DNA of 64,000 nt from JAZKID01 sp965247525 (GTDB taxonomy: Bacteria; Pseudomonadota; Alphaproteobacteria; Rhizobiales; UBA4765), in NCBI GenBank assembly GCA_965247525.1, contig OZ252015.1:1674001-1738000 (forward strand). The letters run 5' to 3'. Position 1 is the first letter of the stretch. The number at the start of each line of letters is the position of its first letter. Positions 26,109 through 34,674 of the stretch are shown piece after piece. Made by a program: the position numbers and the translations under genes. Under the pieces are notes generated by a model that saw only the letters and a list, made by a program, of their open reading frames with translations, did not search any database and was not told the origin of the DNA.

Positions 26109-27413
26109 ATGATCTTGATCATTTTGAAACGGGCGCAGGCGTCAACATGGCGGTGGTTAGGCCACGGCCTTGCCGCGCTATCGTTTCTGGCGCTGATGTT
26201 TTTTCCGCAGGCCTTGCAAAATGCGCGTGCCAATGGCGATACGCGCGCCCTCAACATGTATCACAATCACACGGGCGAGCGCATCTCGATCACCTACAAA
26301 GTCGATGGCCGTTATGATGCTGATGCGCTTGAAAAGCTGAACTGGTTTTTACGTGACTGGCGCAAAAACAAATCAATCCCGATGGACCCTGAGCTTCTGG
26401 ATCTGGTCTGGGAGGTTTACCGTGACCTTGGCGCCAGTGCGCCGATCCACATCATCTGCGGCTATCGCGATGAAATCACCAATGAAATGCTGCGCGGACG
26501 CTCGATTATGAGCGGCGTGGCCGAGCACAGCCAGCACACGCATGGCCGTGCCATGGACATTTCCATTCCCGGAATTTCAACCGAGCGCCTGCGCGAAATG
26601 GGTTTTTTAAAACAGCGCGGCGGTGTCGGCTATTACCGCGCCTCTAATTTTGTGCATCTCGATGTGGCCAATGTGCGCGCCTGGCCGCGCATGACGACGC
26701 AGCAGCTGGCCAGCCTTTTTCCCGACGGCGAAACCTTGCACCTTCCCTCAGACGGGCCGCCTTTGCGCGGCTATCAGATTGCGCTGGCGCGCTATGGCCG
26801 TGATGGCAAGAATGGTCGCAGCAATGATTACGCTGTGGCCTCTGCCGAGCCGCGCGGCCTGTTAAGACAGCGTGTTCAAGAGCCGCAATTGCAGCCACAA
26901 ATTCAAGTGCCGCCGCATCCTGCCCAACCTGTTGTAAAAGACAATGCGCCATCGCTGTCAGCACAGCTTGGCCCCGTGATCGCAGCTCTGCCGGAGCCCA
27001 AAGACACGTCACGTTTGGCGCCTGAGCCGCTGCGGGTTGCCGCATTGGCGCCCGTTGCAACGCAACTCATCGCAGCTCCGCTGCCGCAGGCGCGACCGGT
27101 TTTGCTGACGCCCGAGCTTATCGTTGCCTCTGTGGAAGCGCCGCAACTGGTTGCAAGTTTAAGACCGGCAGTGTCGATGCCGCTCAACACCATGTCACGC
27201 AATGCGAAAATGCCCGTCATCAAAATGACAGCGCCGCATTACAACATTCAAGCGGCGCTGAACATAAAACCAAAAACCGTGCTGACGCCGCCGCGCCTTC
27301 AATTGGCGGCGCAGTTTATGGATGCGCCGATGTTTCGCCCTGAGCAATTTGTTCTGCGCGGCGTTATGAAGCAGGCGTTGGCCAAAAAATTTATAAAAAC
27401 AGCGCAGCTTTAA
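26109..27413 (+). CDS. DUF882 / M15-like (YcbK) cell-wall peptidase
   Basis: This protein of about 434 residues has a signal anchor (GLAALSFLALMFFPQALQ) and a YcbK/DUF882 domain with the M15 zinc motif SQHTHGRAMD and the later HLD (NFVHLDVANVR). These give a His-Asp-His metal site. It is predicted to cleave peptidoglycan cross-bridges. The C-terminal ~180 residues are a Pro/Ala/Gln-rich, low-complexity tail ending in basic residues, longer than in most relatives. It follows the transpeptidase gene in the same direction, a natural functional pair. Confidence 0.85.
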   Translation: MILIILKRAQASTWRWLGHGLAALSFLALMFFPQALQNARANGDTRALNMYHNHTGERISITYKVDGRYDADALEKLNWFLRDWRKNKSIPMDPELLDLVWEVYRDLGASAPIHIICGYRDEITNEMLRGRSIMSGVAEHSQHTHGRAMDISIPGISTERLREMGFLKQRGGVGYYRASNFVHLDVANVRAWPRMTTQQLASLFPDGETLHLPSDGPPLRGYQIALARYGRDGKNGRSNDYAVASAEPRGLLRQRVQEPQLQPQIQVPPHPAQPVVKDNAPSLSAQLGPVIAALPEPKDTSRLAPEPLRVAALAPVATQLIAAPLPQARPVLLTPELIVASVEAPQLVASLRPAVSMPLNTMSRNAKMPVIKMTAPHYNIQAALNIKPKTVLTPPRLQLAAQFMDAPMFRPEQFVLRGVMKQALAKKFIKTAQL

Positions 27414-27417
27414 AAAG

Positions 27418-27696
27418 CTACTCTGCCGCCTCGTCATAGGTTGGTGCGCTGACCAGCATTCCAAGCGCGCTCATATAGGTTTCTAGAATCGCATCTTCTT
27501 CCTGACGCTGGGCGAGATCCTTCTTGCGCAGTGCCACGATTTTGCGAAGCGCCTTGACGTCAAAACCATTGGATTTTGCTTCGCCATAAACCTCGCGAAT
27601 ATCGCCCGCAATGGTCGCTTTTTCCTCTTCAAGGCGTTCAATGCGCTCCACAACGGTGCGAAGCTGGTCACGGGCAATGGCGGGTTTGTCGAGCAT
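27418..27696 (-). CDS. gapR: Nucleoid-associated protein GapR (DUF2312)
   Basis: This 92-residue protein is almost entirely coiled coil: LRTVVERIERLEEEKATIAGDI, REVYGEAKSNGFDVKALRKI, then RQEEDAILETYMSALG. This is the GapR/DUF2312 signature. GapR binds overtwisted AT-rich DNA ahead of replication and transcription forks in alphaproteobacteria. CAGGAG lies upstream of the ATG. It is convergent with the DUF882 gene. Confidence 0.93.
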   Translation of the reverse strand: MLDKPAIARDQLRTVVERIERLEEEKATIAGDIREVYGEAKSNGFDVKALRKIVALRKKDLAQRQEEDAILETYMSALGMLVSAPTYDEAAE

Positions 27697-27893
27697 TAAA
27701 AAAACTCCTGAAGCGGCAAGGACATCTCAATGGGCTGCAGCCCGTGAATGGTCAAGCAGACCCTGCGGCGCATCCCCGCTGTCAACAGCACCGGCATAAT
27801 ATTCTCAATTTCACTTTACATGCGTGAGCCCTGATTTCCGCCTTGATCGGGGCGCATGTTTTGGCGATAAGCAATGAAACTGAAGGTTGTGCT

Positions 27894-28322
27894 TTGAAAT
27901 TCCTGCCCACGCTTTTTATCGGTCTTTTTGCATTGATCATTGCCCCTGCATGCGCGCATGCGGATTTACGTATCTGCAACAAAACATCAAGCCGCATCAG
28001 CGCCGCCTTTGGTTACAAGGGCGAAAAAGGCTGGGTAACGGAAGGCTGGTGGAACGTGACCCCCGGCGCATGCGAAGCGCTGCAGGAGGGCAATCTGCGC
28101 GCCAAGTTCTATTATATTTATGCGGTCGATTCAGCGCGCGGCGACGAATGGGGCGGCCGCCTGATGATGTGTACGCAAGACAAAAAATTCACAATTTACG
28201 GCGTGAAAGATTGCGAAAAACGCGGATTTCAGTCGAACAAATTTTTTGAAATTGACACCGGAGAGTTGCCGACCTGGGTCGTTTATATCGATGAAACAGG
28301 CCGTACAGGAAAAGCCCGATGA
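27894..28322 (+). CDS. Exported DUF1036 family protein
   Basis: This protein of about 142 residues has a signal peptide (FLPTLFIGLFALIIAPACAHA) followed by the DUF1036 domain (LRICNKTSSRISAAFGYKGEKGW; WWNVTPGACEAL; FYYIYAVDS), with conserved Cys likely in disulfides. Function unknown. I choose TTG 27894 with GAAGG upstream; the open frame extends 17 codons further. Its stop overlaps the pyk ATG (ATGA), a common alphaproteobacterial pairing. Confidence 0.85.
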   Translation: MKFLPTLFIGLFALIIAPACAHADLRICNKTSSRISAAFGYKGEKGWVTEGWWNVTPGACEALQEGNLRAKFYYIYAVDSARGDEWGGRLMMCTQDKKFTIYGVKDCEKRGFQSNKFFEIDTGELPTWVVYIDETGRTGKAR

Positions 28323-29758
28323 GACGCCAGCGCGCCACCAAAATTGTTGCGACCCTTGGGCCTGCGTCCGACACGGTTGAAATGATCGGCAAGCTGTTTG
28401 ATGCGGGCGCCGATGTGTTCCGCATCAATATGAGCCATACCAGCCATGACGCCATGCGCGCGCTGGTGTCTAAAATTCGCGAGGTCGAGCACTCGCGCGG
28501 GCATCCGATTGCTATTCTTGCCGATCTTCAAGGCCCCAAGCTACGCATCGGCAAATTGGAAACCCCGCTCGCGCTTGAAACAGGAGATATCATTGTTTTC
28601 ACACCGGATGGGGCTGGCGGCACCATTCCGCTGCCGCACCCCGAGATTTTTGCAGGTCTTGCGCCCAGCCACCGGCTTCTTCTTGATGACGGAAAGCTGC
28701 GTTTAACGGCCGTTGAGGTCAGCCCTACGAAATTTACGGCACGCGTTGAAAACAAGGGCGCGCTGACAAGCCGGAAAGGCGTGTCGATCCCTGACAGCGT
28801 GCTGCCGATCAGCGCCTTGTCTGACAAAGACCATGGCGACCTTCTGGCCGCTCTTGATGCGCAGGTGGATTGGATCGCGCTGTCTTTCGTGCAGCAGGCC
28901 GATGACATCACGCATGTGAAAGAGATCGCGGCGGGCCGCGCGCTGGTATTGGCGAAAATCGAAAAACCTGCAGCGCTCGACCATATCGAAAAAATTCTGG
29001 ATGTGTCGGACGCAATCATGGTTGCGCGCGGTGATCTTGGCGTGGAACTGCCGCTGGAACAGGTTCCGGTCGTGCAAAAACGCCTGACGCGCGCAGCGCG
29101 CCGCCTTGGCAAGCCTGTGATTGTCGCGACACAAATGCTGGAGAGCATGATCAGTGCGCCGTCGCCGACCCGCGCCGAAGTCTCCGACGTTGCCAATGCG
29201 GTGTTTGAAGGCGCAGACGCTGTGATGCTGTCGGCCGAAAGCGCTGCCGGCCAATATCCGATTGAGGCGATCGCGACCATGGACCGTATCGCGCAGGAGG
29301 TGGAAAAAGACGCCAATTACCGCACCATTATCGCTGCCCAGCGCACGCCGCCGGAAAGCACCGGATCTGACACGATCGCCGAAGCGGCGCGCTCGATTGC
29401 AGAACATCTCAAACTTGCGGCCATCGTCTGTTATACGGCATCGGGTTCGACCGCGCTGCGTGTTGCGCGCGAGCGCCCCAATCGCCCAGTGATCGCGTTC
29501 ACACCATCGCTGGAAACCGCGCGCCGTCTTGCGCTGTGCTGGGATGTTCACTGCATTTTTGGACCCGAGCCGGCCAACCTTGACGATATGGTCGATCATG
29601 CCTGCCGCATGGCCTTCAAGGAAAAATTCGCGCGCCTCGGCGAGCGCATTATCGTCATTGCCGGCGTGCCGCTTGGCTCGCCGGGCACGACAAATATGCT
29701 GCGCATTGCCTGGGTTGGCGAAACGGGTTCAAAAACAAAAGCGGAAGCGCTGGCGTGA
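28319..29758 (+). CDS. pyk: Pyruvate kinase
   Basis: This 479-residue enzyme makes pyruvate and ATP from phosphoenolpyruvate. Motifs: TKIVATLGPASDT, VFRINMSH (substrate Arg), ILADLQGPKLRIG, LAKIEKPAALDHIEKIL (catalytic Lys), IMVARGDLGVELPLEQVP, VATQMLESM, and a complete C-terminal domain (IVCYTASGSTALRVARERP). Cotranscribed with the DUF1036 gene. Confidence 0.97.
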   Translation: MRRQRATKIVATLGPASDTVEMIGKLFDAGADVFRINMSHTSHDAMRALVSKIREVEHSRGHPIAILADLQGPKLRIGKLETPLALETGDIIVFTPDGAGGTIPLPHPEIFAGLAPSHRLLLDDGKLRLTAVEVSPTKFTARVENKGALTSRKGVSIPDSVLPISALSDKDHGDLLAALDAQVDWIALSFVQQADDITHVKEIAAGRALVLAKIEKPAALDHIEKILDVSDAIMVARGDLGVELPLEQVPVVQKRLTRAARRLGKPVIVATQMLESMISAPSPTRAEVSDVANAVFEGADAVMLSAESAAGQYPIEAIATMDRIAQEVEKDANYRTIIAAQRTPPESTGSDTIAEAARSIAEHLKLAAIVCYTASGSTALRVARERPNRPVIAFTPSLETARRLALCWDVHCIFGPEPANLDDMVDHACRMAFKEKFARLGERIIVIAGVPLGSPGTTNMLRIAWVGETGSKTKAEALA

Positions 29759-29845
29759 TAACTTTCAGATTTGAAAAGACCTTGTTTCATAAATAAATTT
29801 ATGCAAACCTTGCGAAATTAGATAAAATTTTATTGGATTTTCACC

Positions 29846-30961
29846 ATGAACTTCAAAATCGACAACAATTTTTTTAAGCAAAAAGTGAGTATTTCATCTC
29901 CCTTTCACTCTGCAATTTTGCAAAAATCACAATTTCAAAATGCCAGCGTGCAAACACCTACATCGACCATAACATTTGCATCGTCTGTTAAACTTCCTTC
30001 TTGGCAAACTCTTGGTTGGGGCGCCGCAGCGTTGATAGTTGCCGGGGTCGGATTGAAATTGGGTCTCAAAAAATGGCGCAATGTTGTGTCTTTATCTGAA
30101 GCAGTGGAAGCACCAGCCGCAGGTTTCGTGGCACAAAAAATCCAGTCTTTACGCAACTTTATTTCCGACCCGTTCGGCTTCAAAGTTGAAAATATCACAA
30201 GCGGTTACTCAAAAGAATTAAAAGCGCTACATGACACGGCAGAACCATCCGCAGAGAAAATATTACTTTTAAAAAAACGTAATTCAAAGCCTATTGTCGC
30301 TGCGCAGGAAGTTCAAAAAACTCAAAAATCTTTACGCGTAGGCGAAGTTAATATTTATTTTAAAAAGTTTTTCGAGTTTTTTGAAAACAAGCACGATGAC
30401 TTTGCCAAATATAACAATGAGCTTGAAGCATTTGTTACAACTGAACGCGAAAAATATTACAAAAACACGTATGGAAACTTATCTGGCTTTATTAATGATC
30501 CAGCAGGGCAGGCGAATGGAATTATCGAGTTACAGCGTATTTTGAAAGTGCATAAACCTGTTCTTGATGTCATCACCGAGCAAGGCGAAAGTCTGCCATC
30601 ATTAGAACGGTCGCTTATTTTGCGTAAAGAAATTTTGCGGCAAGTTGCCGACCCAAATAATCAACGCCTGCTAAAGTTAGATTCTTTAGAGCAAATTCAG
30701 AACGCATCCAAAATTGCGCAAGACAAACTTAAGGTTGTTGGGTCTTTAGACAGCAAGCAAATATTTATAGTCCCTCCTCGCTTTGCGGATAAACCTTTTG
30801 AATTGCATAGCTGTCTACTTGATGAAGCCCCGCCGAAATTACAAAACGCTGCCAGCGCAATCTTTGGAGATCTTGATGTAAATGCGTGGCTGGGACCGAA
30901 TAATCTTTACGGCATATGGAAAGAGAAAAAAAAGATATATGATGTTTTTAAATATGTGTAG
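29846..30961 (+). CDS. Orphan single-helix membrane protein, 371 aa
   Basis: I do not recognise this protein. Seen: a polar N-terminus without signal peptide (MNFKIDNNFFKQKVSISSPF.., Ser/Gln/Thr-rich to residue 50), one Gly/Ala-rich membrane helix at about 56-74 (TLGWGAAALIVAGVGLKLGL) with a basic flank, then about 290 mostly helical, Lys/Glu-rich residues, and a C-terminal segment ending NAWLGPNNLYGIW. The gene is AT-rich and stands alone between pyk and a TPR gene. It has the same architecture as the orphans at 35.6, 53.2 and 59 kb. Confidence 0.65.
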   Translation: MNFKIDNNFFKQKVSISSPFHSAILQKSQFQNASVQTPTSTITFASSVKLPSWQTLGWGAAALIVAGVGLKLGLKKWRNVVSLSEAVEAPAAGFVAQKIQSLRNFISDPFGFKVENITSGYSKELKALHDTAEPSAEKILLLKKRNSKPIVAAQEVQKTQKSLRVGEVNIYFKKFFEFFENKHDDFAKYNNELEAFVTTEREKYYKNTYGNLSGFINDPAGQANGIIELQRILKVHKPVLDVITEQGESLPSLERSLILRKEILRQVADPNNQRLLKLDSLEQIQNASKIAQDKLKVVGSLDSKQIFIVPPRFADKPFELHSCLLDEAPPKLQNAASAIFGDLDVNAWLGPNNLYGIWKEKKKIYDVFKYV

Positions 30962-30967
30962 GTGCGG

Positions 30968-31588
30968 TTAAATCCCTTCGCCCTCGATCTTTTTAGAAAG
31001 CGTTGCCTCCAGCTTTTGGGCGTCTTCAAGATTTGGGTTGAGCTCCAGCGCTTTTCGCAAGGCCAAAAGCGCTTTTTTATCTTCGCCGAGATCTGACAAC
31101 AGCGCGCCAAGACCCATCAGCGCGCCGGTGTGGCGCGGCTCCAGCACCAGCGTGCGCTCTAAATCAGCAAGCGCTGCCGCATGCAAGGTCTGCGCATACA
31201 GCACCGTTGCGCGTTTGTGGTAGGGTTCCGGTGCATTGGGTGTCAGCAAAATCGCGCCGTCGAGATAATCCAGTGCCTGCGCATTGTTTCCAGCCGCGAC
31301 ACTTTCATCCGCCCATTCGAGAAACACATCAGCTGCGGCATTGCCGGTTTTGGCAAGCAGGACATTGATCGTGGCCTGCACGCGCGGCGCATCGTCTTTT
31401 GATGTGCGTTTCAAACGGGCGTAGAGTTCTTTCAGCGCAGCCTCGCGCACCTGGCTGTCGGCGACGATATCGTTTCGCGTGGTTTGCGGAATGGCGGCAG
31501 GTTTGTCTTTCGCTGCATCCGCCCCTTCAGCATGACCCGCAGACAAAAAGCCGATACAAAGCAAAGCTGATAAAACGAATCTGCGCAT
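30968..31588 (-). CDS. Exported TPR-repeat protein
   Basis: This protein of about 206 residues has a signal peptide (RRFVLSALLCIGFLSAGHAEG) and four TPR-like units (VFLEWADESVAAGNNAQALDYLDGA.. to ALLALRKALELNPNLEDA). The start is placed at ATG 31588, where the signal peptide begins. Likely a periplasmic scaffold; partner unknown. Convergent with the 371-aa orphan. Confidence 0.82.
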   Translation of the reverse strand: MRRFVLSALLCIGFLSAGHAEGADAAKDKPAAIPQTTRNDIVADSQVREAALKELYARLKRTSKDDAPRVQATINVLLAKTGNAAADVFLEWADESVAAGNNAQALDYLDGAILLTPNAPEPYHKRATVLYAQTLHAAALADLERTLVLEPRHTGALMGLGALLSDLGEDKKALLALRKALELNPNLEDAQKLEATLSKKIEGEGI

Positions 31589-31768
31589 GCCCTTGAATGT
31601 ATCAGGCAACGCGCAAAGAAAAAGCCAACAAAAAACCACCCACTAGGGCGGTTGGGTTTTAAGTTTTTATAAAGTGCAGTTTCCTGCTTGTCGCATAAAA
31701 CTTGAAGCGGTCGCAAAATGAAGCTTCCAGCCTCTCATGATGACACCGGAGGCGTTTACGCCTAAAAA

Positions 31769-31830
31769 GCTAGCGCCTCGCATTATGCTCGGCGCGTTCG
31801 CCACTCGAATTGATCCACCGGTCAATTCGC
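31769..31830 (-). repeat. Dispersed two-hairpin element, copy C (after rpmJ, minus strand)
   Basis: Read on the minus strand: GAATTGA-CCGGTGGA-TCAATTC, then CGAGTGGCGAACGCGCCGAG, then a GCGCC..GGCGC hairpin and TAGCTTTTT. The linker and second hairpin match the 55.3-kb copies. The first stem has changed on both arms and still pairs perfectly. It lies 11 bp after the rpmJ stop, in the gene's orientation. Nothing else is seen in the gap 31640-31768. Confidence 0.7.
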
Positions 31831-31840
31831 AAGACGTGGC

Positions 31841-31966
31841 TTACCCCTGACGGGCTTTAAAGCGTGGATTTTTCTTATTGATGACGTAAACGCGGCCCTT
31901 GCGACGGACAAGACGGTTGTCGCGGTGGCGATTGCGAAGTGATTTCAAAGAGTTACGAATTTTCAT
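31841..31966 (-). CDS. rpmJ: 50S ribosomal protein bL36 (short, 41 aa, type B-like)
   Basis: This 41-residue basic protein starts MKIRNSLKSLRNRHRDNR and has VYVINKKNPRFKARQG at its end. It is the L36 form lacking the zinc-binding Cys/His set, common in alphaproteobacteria. ATG 31966 has CAGGTG upstream. It is preceded by a promoter and a terminator-like hairpin and followed by the dispersed terminator element. Confidence 0.93.
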   Translation of the reverse strand: MKIRNSLKSLRNRHRDNRLVRRKGRVYVINKKNPRFKARQG

Positions 31967-31980
31967 AACACACCTGCCAA

Positions 31981-32004
31981 AAGAGAAAAGGGGCTTTAAG
32001 CCCC
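31981..32004 (-). terminator. Terminator-like hairpin in the rpmJ leader
   Basis: On the minus strand GGGGCTT-A-AAGCCCC runs into TTTTCTCTT, ending 15 bp before the rpmJ start codon. With the predicted promoter at 32018-32046, the transcript would begin a few bases before this hairpin, so it could attenuate rpmJ. Confidence 0.6.
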
Positions 32005-32017
32005 ATCGTTAGACCTG

Positions 32018-32046
32018 TTTTTAGTCTGTCGCGTCTTGGAAGTCAA
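32018..32046 (-). promoter_or_regulatory. Probable rpmJ promoter (TTGACT-N17-TAAAAA)
   Basis: On the minus strand TTGACT (32046-32041), a 17-bp spacer and TAAAAA (32023-32018) form a sigma70-like promoter facing rpmJ. The rest of 32047-32172 should also hold the promoter of the divergent DUF465 gene, but I see no clear one. Confidence 0.5.
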
Positions 32047-32172
32047 ACCCTTTCAATCATTGCGTTTTCACTCAATGACGCAATGCAGCATGTTTTTTGC
32101 CTCGACACATTGCCCGGTCGCTCCTAGCCTGCGCGGTGCGAACACACAATCAAAGTCAAGGAGACTTCACTT

Positions 32173-32370
32173 ATGGCATTGCAAGCGCATCTTAACGAGC
32201 TGAAGAAAAAACATGAAGCAATCGACGGCGAAATCGTCGCGGCACAGACCCATCCCGGCGTCGATGCCCTGCAAGTCGCGGCGCTGAAAAGGCGCAAGCT
32301 TCGTTTGAAAGAAGAGATTGCCCGCATGGCCATGGACGTCTCTGCGCTGCCGCAGCAGCTGGCTTCCTAA
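32173..32370 (+). CDS. DUF465 (YdcH-like) small coiled-coil protein
   Basis: This 65-residue helical hairpin protein carries the DUF465 pattern (LNELKKKHEAIDGEIVAA..VAALKRRKLRLKEEIARM). AAGGAG precedes the ATG. It is closely related in pattern to the gene at 15.3 kb. Function unknown. Monocistronic, with its own strong terminator. Confidence 0.88.
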   Translation: MALQAHLNELKKKHEAIDGEIVAAQTHPGVDALQVAALKRRKLRLKEEIARMAMDVSALPQQLAS

Positions 32371-32401
32371 TTTGAAAAGGCTCATTCCGGCCTGATTTTT
32401 C

Positions 32402-32434
32402 AAGCTCCCATGTTTCGCATGGGAGCTTTTCTTA
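32402..32434 (+). terminator. Intrinsic terminator after the DUF465 gene
   Basis: AAGCTCCCATG-TTTCG-CATGGGAGCTT, an 11-bp stem, is followed by TTCTTATT. Strong rho-independent terminator. Confidence 0.85.
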
Positions 32435-32493
32435 TTCCTTCACGGCCAAGGCTTTGCTAGAGCTGACATCACACCCCAACTCAGGAGCTGTCC

Positions 32494-34083
32494 ATGCCTG
32501 CACAAAGCGCCGCCCGCACCACGTCATCCCATTCGCTGCCCGAGCAGACACTGGCGCTGCTGAAACAGCTTGGGGTCAGTGATGCCGCCTTTCACAGCGG
32601 CAAAGGGGCAGGGCTCAATGCCCGCTCGCCGATTACCGGCGACAGCATCTGCGCGGTTCAGACACAATCGGCAGATGAGACCGTCAAAGCCATAGGCCGC
32701 GCGCATGACGCGTTTTTGGAATGGCGCAAAATCCCGGCGCCGCGCCGCGGCGAACTGGTGCGCCTGCTGGGCGAAGAATTGCGCACCCACAAGCACGCTC
32801 TTGGCGAATTGGTGACAATTGAGGCCGGCAAAGTCTTGTCGGAAGGTCTGGGCGAAGTGCAGGAAATGATCGATATCTGCGATTATGCTGTCGGCCTGTC
32901 ACGGCAGATTTACGGGCTGACAATTGCAACCGAACGCCCTGACCATCGCATGATGGAAACATGGCACCCGCTTGGTGTGATTGGTGTCATTTCCGCGTTT
33001 AATTTTCCGGTGGCAGTGTGGAGCTGGAACGCGGCGCTTGCCTTTGTCTGCGGCAATTCCGTGGTCTGGAAACCGTCGGAAAAAACCCCTCTCACGGCGC
33101 TTGCCGTGCAAGCTATCTTTGAACGTGCGGCAAACCGGTTTGGCAGTGATGCACCGAAAAATTTAAGTGTGCTGGTTGTCGGCGGGCCGGAGATTGGCGA
33201 GGCATTGGTCAATGACAAACGCGTGCCGCTGGTGTCCGCGACAGGCTCAACCGCAATGGGGCGCAAGGTCGGCCCGGCCTGCGCGGCGCGATTTGCCCGC
33301 TCCTTGCTGGAGCTTGGCGGCAACAATGCCGCGATCATTACGCCCTCTGCTGATCTTGATCTTGCCTTGCGCGGTGTTGCGTTCGCGGCGATGGGAACGG
33401 CGGGGCAGCGCTGCACGACGCTGCGCCGGCTTTTTATTCATGACAGCGTTTACGATGGCTTCGTTGCAAAACTGAAAAAGGTTTATGCAGGTGTCAAAAT
33501 TGGCGACCCGCGCGAGCAGGGCGTTTTGATCGGGCCATTGATCGACGCGCAAGCGTTTCAGATGATGCAGACGGCTTTGTCGGATGCAAAAGCGCTGGGC
33601 GGTAAAATTATCGGCGGTGCACGTGCCAACACGCAAGCAGGTGGGCAAGCGTATTATGTCTCGCCCGCACTTGTGGAAATGGACAAACATGACGGGCCTG
33701 TCATGCATGAAACATTCGCGCCCATTCTTTATGTAATGCGCTACACACAACTTGATGATGCCATTGCGCTGCAGAACTCCGTTTCGGCCGGACTGTCATC
33801 GTCGATCTTTACGCTCGACATGCGCGAGGCCGAACTGTTCGTCTCGGTCATGGGCTCCGATTGCGGCATTGCCAATGTGAACATCGGGCCATCGGGCGCC
33901 GAAATCGGCGGTGCATTTGGCGGTGAAAAGGAAACGGGCGGCGGCCGCGAAGCAGGTTCTGATTCATGGCGCGCTTATATGCGCCGTGCCACCAACACCG
34001 TCAATTACGGAAAGACATTGCCATTGGCGCAGGGTGTCAGCTTTGACGTTGAACCGGGCGATGAAGTGAAAACAGCACTGTAA
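32494..34083 (+). CDS. ALDH7-type aldehyde dehydrogenase (alpha-aminoadipic semialdehyde dehydrogenase-like)
   Basis: This 529-residue NAD-dependent aldehyde dehydrogenase has NFPVAVWSWNAALAF, a Lys in VWKPSEKTPL, general base Glu in SLLELGGNNAAII, nucleophile Cys307 in GTAGQRCTTLRR, and IGGAFGGEKETGGGREAGSD near the C-terminus. The AGQRCTT motif and overall order are those of ALDH7/AmaB, which oxidises the lysine-derived semialdehyde. No lysine-catabolic partner is adjacent. Monocistronic, with CAGGAG before the ATG. Confidence 0.9.
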   Translation: MPAQSAARTTSSHSLPEQTLALLKQLGVSDAAFHSGKGAGLNARSPITGDSICAVQTQSADETVKAIGRAHDAFLEWRKIPAPRRGELVRLLGEELRTHKHALGELVTIEAGKVLSEGLGEVQEMIDICDYAVGLSRQIYGLTIATERPDHRMMETWHPLGVIGVISAFNFPVAVWSWNAALAFVCGNSVVWKPSEKTPLTALAVQAIFERAANRFGSDAPKNLSVLVVGGPEIGEALVNDKRVPLVSATGSTAMGRKVGPACAARFARSLLELGGNNAAIITPSADLDLALRGVAFAAMGTAGQRCTTLRRLFIHDSVYDGFVAKLKKVYAGVKIGDPREQGVLIGPLIDAQAFQMMQTALSDAKALGGKIIGGARANTQAGGQAYYVSPALVEMDKHDGPVMHETFAPILYVMRYTQLDDAIALQNSVSAGLSSSIFTLDMREAELFVSVMGSDCGIANVNIGPSGAEIGGAFGGEKETGGGREAGSDSWRAYMRRATNTVNYGKTLPLAQGVSFDVEPGDEVKTAL

Positions 34084-34232
34084 AATATCAGCTTTTCAGC
34101 TTCGATCACATTTGTCCTATTGCGGCTTGTCAAATTTGAAAAGCCTGTCACACTTTGCTTCACCTGCCGCTAAGGCAGCTGGGCCACCGGATAAAAACAA
34201 CAACAATCGGCGTTGAGAGGGAGGACACGTGC

Positions 34233-34634
34233 ATGTCGAAGCAAGAACTCGCCACACCGCAAGACGATATGGTGGTCTGGTTTGAAATACCTGCCGCCGA
34301 CTTTGACCGCGCGGTTGGTTTTTATGAACATGTCCTCAAGGTCAATATGCAAAAAGACGTCAGTGGCCCCTATCAGATGGGGCTTTTTCCTGCGCGCAAC
34401 AATTCGGCAAAGGGCTGTATTATTTCCGGCGAAGGCTGCAAGCCGGGCGGCGCGGGGACGATGGTTTACGTCAATGCAGGGCGTCAGCTGAAATCTGCGG
34501 TCGGGCGCGTTGTCAAAGCAGGCGGCGAAATTATGCAGGACGTCACACCGCTTCCGGGCGATCGCGGGCATTACGCGATTATTCGCGATACCGAAGGCAA
34601 CCGCATTGGTCTTCACGCGGCTGGCTTGAATTAA
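34233..34634 (+). CDS. VOC (glyoxalase/dioxygenase-like) family protein
   Basis: This 133-residue protein is built as two beta-alpha-beta-beta-beta modules: VVWFEIPAADFDRAVGFYEHVL at the start and GDRGHYAIIRDTEGNRIGLHA at the end, typical of vicinal-oxygen-chelate proteins. GGGAGGAC lies upstream of ATG 34233. Substrate unknown. A perfect inverted repeat (GAGCGCTG..CAGCGCTC, 34646-34667) lies between it and the convergent trcR but lacks a U-run on either strand. Confidence 0.82.
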   Translation: MSKQELATPQDDMVVWFEIPAADFDRAVGFYEHVLKVNMQKDVSGPYQMGLFPARNNSAKGCIISGEGCKPGGAGTMVYVNAGRQLKSAVGRVVKAGGEIMQDVTPLPGDRGHYAIIRDTEGNRIGLHAAGLN

Positions 34635-34674
34635 ACCGGATTTTTGAGCGCTGGTTTATCAGCGCTCCACCAAC

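Noticed and set aside
32524..32796. Frames antisense to the aldehyde dehydrogenase gene
   Set aside because: High-GC shadow frames; the plus-strand protein has complete catalytic motifs.
34646..34667. Bidirectional terminator between the VOC gene and trcR
   Set aside because: Perfect inverted repeat, but neither strand has a U-run on the 3' side, so it is noted only as a palindrome.
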